Below are positions 16,433-23,910 of a DNA stretch of 35,838 nucleotides, piece after piece. The stretch lies in the NCBI RefSeq assembly GCF_001704635.1, contig NZ_MAXF01000186.1, positions 1 through 35,838 on the forward strand. The letters run 5' to 3'. Origin of the DNA: Streptomyces sparsogenes. Lineage in GTDB: Bacteria > Actinomycetota > Actinomycetes > Streptomycetales > Streptomycetaceae. The translations under genes and the position numbers were made by a program. The first letter of the stretch is position 1. Each line of letters opens with the position of its first letter. The notes under the pieces were generated by a model that saw nothing but the letters and a program-made list of their open reading frames with translations, had not been told where the DNA came from and searched no databases.

Positions 16433-19400
16433 CCGGCGGGTCCGGCGCCGGCGGGTGCAGCAGCAGCACGGACGGCACCCGGTCCGGAGCGGCGAACCGC
16501 AGCAGTTGGTGCCCCACGCCCGAGATCCCCGTCATCAGGCCGGGGGTCTCGCTCCGGGTCGGCGAGCCGCACACCCAGCCGTCCTCCGCGGCGGCGTCGA
16601 GCTTCTCCCCCAGCGCGCGCATCAGCCCGCCGGGCTCGGCCCGTCCGCTCCGCTCGGCGAGCAGCACGAGTTCGAGGTTGCCGAGGTCGCCGTGGCACAT
16701 GCTGTCGCTGCCGCGGCCGGTGAGCCGGTGCGAGCCGGGCCCGTCCGGCCGCAGCGCCGCCAGGGCCTCGGCGGCCAGCTCCTCCTCCCGGCCGGCGGTC
16801 CCCGGCCTGCCGATCAGGTCGAGGCGGGACATGCCGATGCCCGCGGCGCCGTGGCACCACAGCGACCGGTAGGGCGACGGCGCCTCGGTGCGGAAGTCGG
16901 GCCAGTTTCCCGCGCCGGGGTCGAACACCTCCGCCTCGTACGCCAGCCCGCCGGCCACCGCCTCGGCGCAGCCCTCGTCGGGCGCGAGGGGGTGCAGCCG
17001 GGCCAGGGCGGTGACGATGCCCGCCGTGCCGTGGGCGAAACCGGTGAGCGGGCGGCCGCTGTCGATCTGGTGGTGTTGCCAGGCCAGGCTCCGCCCGCTG
17101 CCGCCGGGGACCGCGCCGGCCACCAGGTGCCGGGCGGCGCGGCGGGCGAGGGCCGCCGCTCGTCCGTCGGTGTCAAGACCGGCGTCCACCAGGGCGAGCA
17201 GGGCCAGGGCGCAGCCCGCCGAGCCGGCCACGACGTCGAACGCCTTGGCGCCGTCCAGGGCCCGCTCCACGGCGGACAGCGCCGGGTCCCGCACGGCGGC
17301 GAGCTGGGGTGTGCCGCCGAGCAGCCGATCGAGGTGCGCCAGGAAGTACACCGGCCCCATCCAGCCGCCGAACGCCCCGATGTCCGCCTCCTGGCCGGTG
17401 TCGCGGGCCGGGGCGGCGGCGCGCGCGTGGACCCGGCGGACCACCTCGTCCGCGATGTCCAGCGCCAGCGCGGTGAATCGTGCCTCCCCGCCGACCAGGC
17501 CCAGCCCGGCGAGGAAGAGGCCGATGCCGGAGAGCCCCGAGTAGAGGTCCTCGCCGAGCGGGGCGAGGTCCCAGACGCCGTACGCCACCGGCTGCGGCGC
17601 GATCCAGCCGATCCGCCCCTCCCGTACGGTCGCGAGCTCCCGGACCCGGTCGCCGATGGCCGTGGCGGCGGCCACCAGTTCGTCGGCGTCGGCGGTCCGG
17701 GTACGTGGGGTGCCGCGGCCGGCGGCCCGGGAGGGCCGCTCCTCCGGCAGACTGACGTCGACACCGCCGACGAACGACCCGGCGATGATCCGCTCCTGGA
17801 ACGCCCGGTCCTCGGGCCCCATGGCGTCGATGCGCCGGCGCACCGCGGCGAGCGCGGGCTCGTCGAAGAAATCGGGCACCGACCGTCCGTCGTCGAGCAG
17901 CAGCGTCCGGGCGCCGGGCAGCGCCTCGAACAGCGGGATGTCCCCGCGCAGCACCGCGTCCATCTCGGCGCGTACGACGGCCTCGCCCGCGGGTCCCGCG
18001 TACCGTCCGCCGCACAGCCGGGCGCTGCTGCGCTCCCGTTCCAGCGCGTCCCGCAGGAAGTCGGGGTGGGTGCTCTCGGCGAGCACCTTGGCGTAGACGA
18101 AGCTGGCCCTGGGCAGGAAGCGCACCGGGGTGTCGGCGAAGCCGGCCACCAGTCCGCCGGGGGCGAGGAGTTCCGCGCGCCGGTCGCTGATCCAGTCGTA
18201 GCCGAAGCGGAATCCCGCCAGCACGTCGGCGGTGTGGTCGGCGGGGTCGGCGGGGGTGCCGTCGGGCAGCCGCGGCCGGTTCTCCCCGCCGGGGGTGGAC
18301 ACGTGCTCCCACACGATGTGCACCTCGTCGGTGCCCGGGTTCTTCTCGACCGGCACCGGCACGACCGACGGCTGGTCCTCGGCTCCGTTCAGTCCGCTGT
18401 AGTCCGCGGCGGGGGCGCCCGCGGCGGCCCGGTCCAGCACCACCTTGGTGGGCAGCAGCGCGGTGGCCCGCACGGACTCGCGCAGGGCGACGAGGGCCGG
18501 CTCCTCCGACTCCGGCTCCGGCACCGGCGCCGACTTGCGCTCCGCCGCGCCCGCGCCGCCGCCTCCGGGTGTCCCCGCGGCCTTCGCCTTCGGGGCGCCC
18601 GGGTGCAGCAGTGCCTCGAGGTCGACGAGCACCGGGTGCTCGCCGACGGCGACGATGTTCTCGTGGTGGAAGTCGGTGCCGCGCAGGGCGTGCACCAGGG
18701 CCAGCAGCGCGCCGGTGCGCCAGTAGAAGCCGCCCAGGTCCTCGGCCGACGCGCAGGGCCGGGCCGTCACGCACTCCGCCCAGCCGTGGTCCGCGCGGGT
18801 CAGGGTGCGCGGGGTGCGCAGGGCGTACGGGCTGTCCTCGGTGAAGCGGCGCAGGAGCCTGGCGAACTGCTCGTCCACGGCGAGCGACCGCGGCTTGTAG
18901 AACACCGGGGGCGCGTCGTGGAAGTCCACCCGGCACACCGAGGCGCCGCCTCGGTGGACGTCGCCCTGGCCGAAGTTCACCGCCGCCACCCCGCGCGGGC
19001 GCGCGCCGGACAGCACGGTCCCGCACAGCGCGCCGAGGTCGTCGCGCAGATGCCGGGCGAAGCGCGTACGGTTCGCCACCCAGCTGTCGAGCAGTTCGGC
19101 CACGCTCCGGGCCAGCACCGGGTACTCCGTCCAGACGCGCTGCTGTTCGCCGGGGTCGGCGAGCGAGTCGACGAAGAGGCGGTAGCGCTCCTCGCCGGTC
19201 CTCCCGGACGCGAGCCGGCCCTCGACGCGCGCCACGTTGATCTCCAGGACCATGGTGGGCTTCAGCAGCATGGCCAGCCGGGACACCGGCACGCTCGCCG
19301 GCAGGGCGTCGCACAGCCCGTCCAGTTCCGCGGGGAAGGGCCCGAGGCCGCGCAGGGCCGTGCGCATCCGGTCCCTCGCCTGCCGCAGCAGGGGTTCGGC

Positions 19401-19772
19401 GACGCGCAGCAGGCCGGGCAGCGGCTCCTCGCCGGGCGGGGCGGGGGTCGTGGGCGCGGAGCGCACCCGGTCCGCCCACGCCGGGCGGCCGGGCAGCCGG
19501 GCGGCGAGCGCCGCGGGGTCCTCGCCGAGCAGCCGGTACAGCGTCGGCGCCGTCACCCCGACCGGGCGCAGTCCGTCGGCGAAGCGCTCCTCGGGGCCCC
19601 GGAAGGGGGCCAGCGCCCGCCAGCCGGCGAGCCGGGCCGCCGCCAGGTCCGGGTCCGCGGGGTCCGGCGGCGCGGAGTCGGGGGTGAGGCGTTCCCGCAG
19701 GTAGCAACCGGCGGCCCAGAAGTCGGGGGCCAGGGAGTCGGCGTGCCTGCCGGGCGGCCGGCTGGGCGGCAT
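16386..19772 (-). CDS. lanM: class II lanthipeptide synthetase LanM
   Basis: A 1,128-aa bifunctional enzyme that dehydrates Ser/Thr and cyclises Cys onto the products. The N-terminal kinase-like dehydratase (DUF4135) has VFYKPRSLAVDEQF (K293-R295), DFHHENIVAVGEHPVLVDLEALLH (H369-N372, D384) and the N-terminal LLKPTMVLEI segment. The C-terminal LanC-like domain carries the zinc ligands C973 (WCHGAAGIGMSR), C1026 and H1027 (MCHGDLGN), plus GFAHGTAGI. Length is normal (900-1,200 aa). An Ala/Gly/Pro-rich insertion (around residues 393-405, AKAAGTPGGGG) follows the activation-loop region. ATG 19772 has AAAGGA six bases upstream. It lies downstream of the precursor gene and a strong hairpin. No protease or transporter domain is fused or adjacent. 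Confidence 0.95.
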   Translation of the reverse strand: MPPSRPPGRHADSLAPDFWAAGCYLRERLTPDSAPPDPADPDLAAARLAGWRALAPFRGPEERFADGLRPVGVTAPTLYRLLGEDPAALAARLPGRPAWADRVRSAPTTPAPPGEEPLPGLLRVAEPLLRQARDRMRTALRGLGPFPAELDGLCDALPASVPVSRLAMLLKPTMVLEINVARVEGRLASGRTGEERYRLFVDSLADPGEQQRVWTEYPVLARSVAELLDSWVANRTRFARHLRDDLGALCGTVLSGARPRGVAAVNFGQGDVHRGGASVCRVDFHDAPPVFYKPRSLAVDEQFARLLRRFTEDSPYALRTPRTLTRADHGWAECVTARPCASAEDLGGFYWRTGALLALVHALRGTDFHHENIVAVGEHPVLVDLEALLHPGAPKAKAAGTPGGGGAGAAERKSAPVPEPESEEPALVALRESVRATALLPTKVVLDRAAAGAPAADYSGLNGAEDQPSVVPVPVEKNPGTDEVHIVWEHVSTPGGENRPRLPDGTPADPADHTADVLAGFRFGYDWISDRRAELLAPGGLVAGFADTPVRFLPRASFVYAKVLAESTHPDFLRDALERERSSARLCGGRYAGPAGEAVVRAEMDAVLRGDIPLFEALPGARTLLLDDGRSVPDFFDEPALAAVRRRIDAMGPEDRAFQERIIAGSFVGGVDVSLPEERPSRAAGRGTPRTRTADADELVAAATAIGDRVRELATVREGRIGWIAPQPVAYGVWDLAPLGEDLYSGLSGIGLFLAGLGLVGGEARFTALALDIADEVVRRVHARAAAPARDTGQEADIGAFGGWMGPVYFLAHLDRLLGGTPQLAAVRDPALSAVERALDGAKAFDVVAGSAGCALALLALVDAGLDTDGRAAALARRAARHLVAGAVPGGSGRSLAWQHHQIDSGRPLTGFAHGTAGIVTALARLHPLAPDEGCAEAVAGGLAYEAEVFDPGAGNWPDFRTEAPSPYRSLWCHGAAGIGMSRLDLIGRPGTAGREEELAAEALAALRPDGPGSHRLTGRGSDSMCHGDLGNLELVLLAERSGRAEPGGLMRALGEKLDAAAEDGWVCGSPTRSETPGLMTGISGVGHQLLRFAAPDRVPSVLLLHPPAPDPPVSRPAGRGASAGSPR

Positions 19773-19828
19773 GGGAGGTCCTTTCCTGGCGGGATGCGCG
19801 TCCGTCCCGGGTGCGTCCCCGGGGCAGA

Positions 19829-19863
19829 CCGGCGCCGGCCCGTGCGGGACGGGCCGGCGCCGG
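19829..19863 (-). terminator. perfect 15-bp hairpin between lanA and lanM (attenuator candidate)
   Basis: CCGGCGCCGGCCCGT (19829-19843) and ACGGGCCGGCGCCGG (19849-19863) are exact inverted repeats with a 5-nt loop, 52 nt after the precursor stop codon and 56 nt before the lanM start. A partial terminator at this place is typical of lanthipeptide operons, where it sets precursor mRNA above synthetase mRNA. There is no U-tract. Confidence 0.75.
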
Positions 19864-19915
19864 CCTCGATGGCTGCGGGGGCCGCTCTACGGGCGGTCCC
19901 CGCGGAGGGCCTCGG

Positions 19916-20086
19916 TCAGCCGCAGCACTGGAAGAACGGCTGCGTGGACAGGGTCACGGCGGCCACGGAGGTGCCCTCGTCGGCGAGGTCCGCGGTGAGG
20001 TCCACGACGCCCGCCGGGTGGCCCGGGTCCACCGCGAGGCCCTCGCGGTACGTGGCGTCCTTCCAGGCGGTCACGGTGCTGTTCAT
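19916..20086 (-). CDS. lanA: class II lanthipeptide precursor, mersacidin-like leader, CCG terminus
   Basis: A 56-aa peptide. The leader has the AWKDATYREGL and HPAG motifs seen in actinobacterial mersacidin/lichenicidin-type precursors, then the acidic DLTADLADEG. The C-terminal part is TSVAAVTLSTQPFFQCCG: five Ser/Thr and only two, adjacent, Cys followed by a final Gly. There is no GG or GA site; EG at residues 37-38 or the AxA-like SVAA are the possible cleavage regions. ATG 20086 has GGGGAG six bases upstream. It sits between the SARP regulator and lanM in the same direction, so it is the likely LanM substrate. Up to two (methyl)lanthionine rings can form, with further dehydro residues. 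Confidence 0.85.
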   Translation of the reverse strand: MNSTVTAWKDATYREGLAVDPGHPAGVVDLTADLADEGTSVAAVTLSTQPFFQCCG

Positions 20087-20104
20087 AAAAGTCTCCCCTT
20101 TATG
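20084..20104 (-). promoter_or_regulatory. inverted repeat enclosing the lanA ribosome site
   Basis: CATAAA (20084-20089) and TTTATG (20099-20104) are inverted repeats around a 9-nt loop that contains the GGGGAG ribosome site on the lanA strand, and one arm includes the ATG. A weak six-pair A/U stem could modulate initiation. This could also be coincidence. Confidence 0.35.
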
Positions 20105-20290
20105 AAATCGGTGTACAGGGCGTGCGGCACCCGGCCCACAGCCGCGTTCCGCGGAAACATCGGGACGTTAACGCGCGCCCCTACGGAATCCCTACCTCCG
20201 CTTCCCTGCGGAATCCGCGGCACCGGGAAAATCCGCGTTGTCCGCTTCTCCCACGCGGCCCCGAGAAGAGCGGTACGGCGTTTCCCTCAC

Positions 20291-22237
20291 CTATTCGGGA
20301 GCACAGGCGACCGCCAGCAGCCCTTCCGGAAGGCCCCGGTGCCGCTTCGGACTCCGCCGGACGAGATACGGCGCCTCCCGTGACGCGCGGGCGAAGACGG
20401 TGAGGTACTCGGAGTCCGGAAGCATGGCGTGCAGATGCGCCCGCAGCAACCCGTGCATGGCGTAAACCCACTCCCCCGGCCGCCCGCCCGGCACCGGACG
20501 CAGCAGATTGCGGTCCGTCAGCTCGTCGAGGAGCGCGGCCGCGGCCGCGCGGGAACACCCGAGGAGTACCCCGGCGGTGGCCGGGGTCAGCCGCTCCACC
20601 TCGAAGGCCGCCAGCGTCGACAGGGCGCGCCGGTGCTCCTCGGTGAGCCGCCCGCAGGCCTCGTCGAAGGCGTCGGCCAGGCCGCGCCCCGGCGGGCCCA
20701 GCCGCCGCGCCGGATTCCGGACGGCGGCGAGGGAGGAGGCGACCCGCTCCAGGGACCAGTGGGGGCGGGCGGCGAGCAGATGGCCGACCGCCCGGAGCGC
20801 GGCCGGCAGCCCCCCGCACACCGCCAGCACCTCGTCGAGGTGGCGGCCCTGGCCCGCGAACCGCTCCGCGCGCAGCCCGGAGAGCAGCAGCGCCCGCGAC
20901 TCGTCCGCGCCCAGCACCTCGAGCGGCACCCGGGCGGCGCCGTCCACGGCGAGCGCGGACACCTGTGTCGTGACGCACACCGCGCTGCCGCCCCCGGTGG
21001 GGAGGATCGCCCGCAGGTCGTCGGCCTCCGTGACGTTGTCGATGAGCACCAGGACCCTGCGGGAGGCGACGAGGCTGCGGTACACGTCCTGGCGCAGCGC
21101 CCAGGAGGTGGGCTGCTGGTCCTCCGGGACGCCCAGGCCGTGCAGCAGCCGGCCCAGGACGCTCCGCAGGCCCTCCTCGGCGCGCGGGACGGCGGACGCG
21201 TCGACGTACAGCTGCCCGTCGGGGAAGCGGTCGCGCGTCAGGTGCGCGGCGTGCACCGCGAGCGCGCTCTTCCCCACCCCGGTCATGCCGCTGACGATGA
21301 CGGCGCGCGCGGCGGTGCCCACCGGCGCGGCGGAGCCGCTCATGAGCGCGTCGACGACCAGCCGCCGCTCCCGGCTGCGCCCGACGAAGTCGGGGATGTC
21401 CGGGGGGAGTTGGTTCGCGTAGCGGCCCGCGGGGCCCTTGCGGTCCGGCCCGGCCGCGACGGCCGCGGACGGGGCCCGCCACGGCCGCCGGCCGGCCGCG
21501 GGCGCGACACGGTCGGCGGAGAGCAGCGTCTGGTAGAGGTGCTGGACGTCCGCGACCGGGTCGGTGCCCAGCTCGGCGGCCAGTCGCCGCCGCAGTCCGA
21601 GGTAGACGTTCAGCGCGTCGCCGCGCCGCCCGCTGCGGTCGAGGGCGAGCATCAGATGGTGGTGCAGGCGTTCGTGGGTGGGGTGCGCGGCGACGAGACC
21701 GGCCAGTTCGGGCACCAGCTCGGCGGCGTCCCGCGTCTCCAGGTCGGCCTCGATCCGGTGGGCCAGGGCGAGCAACCGCAGCTCTTCCAGCCGGCCGGCC
21801 TCCCGCTCGAACGGCTCGCCCTCCAGGTGCTGGAAGGCCGACTGGCCGCGCCATCTGCCGAGCCCGGTCCGCAGCAGGGCCGCGGCCTCGCCGTGCCGCC
21901 CGGCCGCCCGCAGCGCGACGGCCCGGCCCACCTCCTCCTCGAAGACCGCGGCGTCCAGCGTCCCCGGGGGCGGGGTCAGCGAATAGCCGGTCGGGAAGGT
22001 CTCGATGGCCCCCGCACCGAGTATGTGCCGGAGCGAGGAGACGCGGCTGTGGATTTGCGCCAGTACGGTCCGCGGCGGCCTGCTCGGCCACAGCGTGTCC
22101 ACGATCTGCGGAATCGATACGACGGCGCCGGCGCGGGCGAGCAGCAGCGCCAGCAGAAGCTGTTGTTTCGGGCCGCCTAAGGCGACGGGCCGGCCGAGGG
22201 ACAGAACCTGGAGGGGACCCAACACACTGAAACGCAA
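20291..22237 (-). CDS. SARP-family regulator with NB-ARC ATPase domain, TTA codon
   Basis: A 648-aa AfsR-like pathway activator. Residues 1-95 form the OmpR-like DNA-binding domain (MRFSVLGPLQVLSLGRPVAL, then GGPKQQLLLALLLARAG and IHSRVSSLR), 98-240 the bacterial transcriptional activation domain, and from about 285 an NB-ARC-type ATPase with Walker A G317-S324 (GMTGVGKS) and Walker B VLVLIDN. A winged-helix-like region (GRLTEEHRRALSTLAAFE) follows. It lacks the C-terminal TPR block of full AfsR. The start is TTG 22237, with a strong AAGGAG eight bases upstream. Codon 20 is TTA (22178-22180), so translation should need the bldA tRNA. It lies upstream of lanA and lanM and is the obvious activator of that locus. 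Confidence 0.92.
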   Translation of the reverse strand: MRFSVLGPLQVLSLGRPVALGGPKQQLLLALLLARAGAVVSIPQIVDTLWPSRPPRTVLAQIHSRVSSLRHILGAGAIETFPTGYSLTPPPGTLDAAVFEEEVGRAVALRAAGRHGEAAALLRTGLGRWRGQSAFQHLEGEPFEREAGRLEELRLLALAHRIEADLETRDAAELVPELAGLVAAHPTHERLHHHLMLALDRSGRRGDALNVYLGLRRRLAAELGTDPVADVQHLYQTLLSADRVAPAAGRRPWRAPSAAVAAGPDRKGPAGRYANQLPPDIPDFVGRSRERRLVVDALMSGSAAPVGTAARAVIVSGMTGVGKSALAVHAAHLTRDRFPDGQLYVDASAVPRAEEGLRSVLGRLLHGLGVPEDQQPTSWALRQDVYRSLVASRRVLVLIDNVTEADDLRAILPTGGGSAVCVTTQVSALAVDGAARVPLEVLGADESRALLLSGLRAERFAGQGRHLDEVLAVCGGLPAALRAVGHLLAARPHWSLERVASSLAAVRNPARRLGPPGRGLADAFDEACGRLTEEHRRALSTLAAFEVERLTPATAGVLLGCSRAAAAALLDELTDRNLLRPVPGGRPGEWVYAMHGLLRAHLHAMLPDSEYLTVFARASREAPYLVRRSPKRHRGLPEGLLAVACAPE

Positions 22238-22444
22238 AATTCTTGCTCCTTACCGGATGAGCCCGATGACTGCCATCTTGCTGGGATTCCCCGGGGAAGA
22301 AAAGCGATGACTTGAATAATGCGCGCGGCACGACAGACCTGCGGCGATGGAGGGATTCTGACCCATTCCAGGCCCGAACGCCGGATTTCCGGTACCCTGC
22401 TAGCTTTCAGGTCACTGTCGAAACACCACACGTACGGAGTTCTC
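22238..22444. other. divergent promoter region between the SARP and TerB-family genes
   Basis: The 207 bp contain the SARP ribosome site near 22246-22251 and the leader of the rightward gene. No obvious palindrome or direct repeat was seen. Confidence 0.4.
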
Positions 22445-22900
22445 ATGGCCCTGTGGGATCGCATCAAGGATTCCGCCCAGACGATGCAGACCCAGCTCGT
22501 CGCGAAGAAGAACGACCTCAAGAGCGGGGCCTTCCGCGACGCGAGCATGGCGATGTGCGCCCTGGTCGCGGCGGCCGACGGCAGCGTCGACCCGTCCGAG
22601 CGGCAGCGCGTCGCCCAACTCATCGCCACGAACGAGGTGCTGCAGAACTTCCCCGCGGACGACCTGCAGCGCCGCTTCAACGACTACCTCAACAAGCTCA
22701 CCGCCGACTTCGACTTCGGCAAGGTCAGCCTGTTGCAGGAGGTCGCCAAGGCGAAGAAGAAGCCCGCCGAGGCGCGGGCCGTCATCCAGATCGGCATCGT
22801 CATCGGCGGCGCCGACGGCGACTTCGACAAGACCGAGCAGCTCCTGGTCCGCGAGGCCTGCTTCGCCCTGGAGCTGCCCCCCGCCGAGTTCGATCTGTGA
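22445..22900 (+). CDS. TerB-family (tellurite-resistance-like) protein
   Basis: A 151-aa all-helical cytoplasmic protein. The two acidic metal-binding loops of TerB are visible, AAADGSVDPSER near residue 45 and GGADGDFDKTEQ near residue 125, with the conserved KLTADFDFGK between them. TerB proteins work with TerC/TerD-type membrane and calcium-binding proteins in stress responses. The frame is open upstream to 22319; ATG 22445 has GGAG five bases upstream. A strong hairpin follows directly, so it is probably monocistronic. No other ter genes are in the window. Confidence 0.88.
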   Translation: MALWDRIKDSAQTMQTQLVAKKNDLKSGAFRDASMAMCALVAAADGSVDPSERQRVAQLIATNEVLQNFPADDLQRRFNDYLNKLTADFDFGKVSLLQEVAKAKKKPAEARAVIQIGIVIGGADGDFDKTEQLLVREACFALELPPAEFDL

Positions 22901-22904
22901 CCGT

Positions 22905-22941
22905 CCGACGGGGCGCGCGACCACCCCGCGCGCACCGTCGG
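22905..22941 (+). terminator. hairpin terminator after the TerB-family gene
   Basis: CCGACGGGGCGCGCG (22905-22919) pairs with CGCGCGCACCGTCGG (22927-22941) at 14 of 15 positions around a 7-nt loop. It starts four bases after the TGA of the TerB-family gene. Confidence 0.7.
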
Positions 22942-23056
22942 CCACCGGCCCGGATTTGGGGGACACTTGACGCGGCCGCGGTGTCCCCCGCCATGCCTCT
23001 GCTCTATGTTCTCCTTGCCTGCACTCACCACGCACCACACCACGGGGGACAGAACT

Positions 23057-23839
23057 GTGACCACTCAGGACGCGGCCGTGCCGGACGCCCGGAGCGCTCC
23101 GGGCCCGGCGGCCGGACCCGCCACCCCGGCCGGACCCGCCGAACCCGACGCACCGACCCTCGAGCGGCCGGCGCCGCCCGCCCGGTCCAAGGGCGCCGCT
23201 CTCGCCGGCTGGGCCCTCACCCTCGGCCTCAACGTCGCCGCGCCGATCATCACGTACCACGCGCTCAAGGACCACGGCTGGAGCGAGTTCGCCGCGCTCC
23301 TGGCCAGCGGCGTCTGGCCGGTGCTCGACAGCGCCGTCCACGTCGTGTGGCGGCGCCGCCTGGACGAATTCGCCGTCGTCACCCTCGTGTTCCTGGTGAT
23401 CACCGCCGTGGTGTCGCTCGTGGGCGCCCACTCGACCCGCGCGCTGCTGGTCAAGGACTCGTGCGTCACGGGGTTGTTCGGGCTGCTGTGCCTGGTGACG
23501 CTGCTGACGCCGCGCCCCCTCATGTTCTACTTCGGGCGCAAGTTCGCCACCGACGGTACCGCCGAGAGCACCGCCTGGTGGAACGGCCTGTGGCAGTACG
23601 AGGGCTTCCGCAGGACCATGATCACCATGACGGCGGTCTGGGGCGTGGCCTACTGCCTGGAGGCGGGGGCCCGGGTCGCGTTGGCCTACACGCTGAGCAC
23701 CGACACCATGGTGACCCTGAGCCCGGTCCTGATCTACGCCGTGCTCGGCGCCCTCGCCCTGTGGACGGCCCGGTACGGGAAGCGGTCGCAGCGCAAGGGC
23801 GAGGAGCTCGCCGCCGCCGAGGCGGCCGCCCGGGCCTGA
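23057..23839 (+). CDS. VC0807-like multi-pass membrane protein
   Basis: A 260-aa membrane protein. The first 50 residues are Ala/Pro-rich and disordered. About six hydrophobic segments follow, including GWALTLGLNVAAPIITYHAL, FAVVTLVFLVITAVVSLVG and SPVLIYAVLGALALWTARYG, with SGVWPVLDSAVHVVWRRRLDEF between the first ones. This resembles the VC0807 (intracellular septation A-like) family, whose function is unknown. GTG 23057 with GGGGGA eight bases upstream is chosen; upstream in-frame codons give a Cys/Pro-rich tail without family character. It is convergent with the mannanase gene. Confidence 0.75.
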   Translation: MTTQDAAVPDARSAPGPAAGPATPAGPAEPDAPTLERPAPPARSKGAALAGWALTLGLNVAAPIITYHALKDHGWSEFAALLASGVWPVLDSAVHVVWRRRLDEFAVVTLVFLVITAVVSLVGAHSTRALLVKDSCVTGLFGLLCLVTLLTPRPLMFYFGRKFATDGTAESTAWWNGLWQYEGFRRTMITMTAVWGVAYCLEAGARVALAYTLSTDTMVTLSPVLIYAVLGALALWTARYGKRSQRKGEELAAAEAAARA

Positions 23840-23856
23840 GGGGCTCCGGGCGGCCT

Positions 23857-23875
23857 TCCGGGCAACCCTCCCGGA
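23857..23875. terminator. small hairpin between convergent genes
   Basis: TCCGGG (23857-23862) and CCCGGA (23870-23875) form a 6-bp stem with a 7-nt loop in the 71-bp gap between the VC0807-like and mannanase stop codons. It could terminate either unit weakly. Confidence 0.4.
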
Positions 23876-23910
23876 CACCCCTTTCAGGGACCCCTTTTGG
23901 GCCGGCGGCG

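Noticed and set aside
20184..20216. CGGAATCC repeated at 20184 and 20209 as a SARP operator
   Set aside because: The 25-bp period does not fit the 11- or 22-bp spacing of SARP sites, and the flanks show no further repeats.
20087..20290. A second lanthipeptide precursor upstream of lanA
   Set aside because: No frame here gives a leader motif, a Cys/Ser/Thr-rich C-terminus or a ribosome site.
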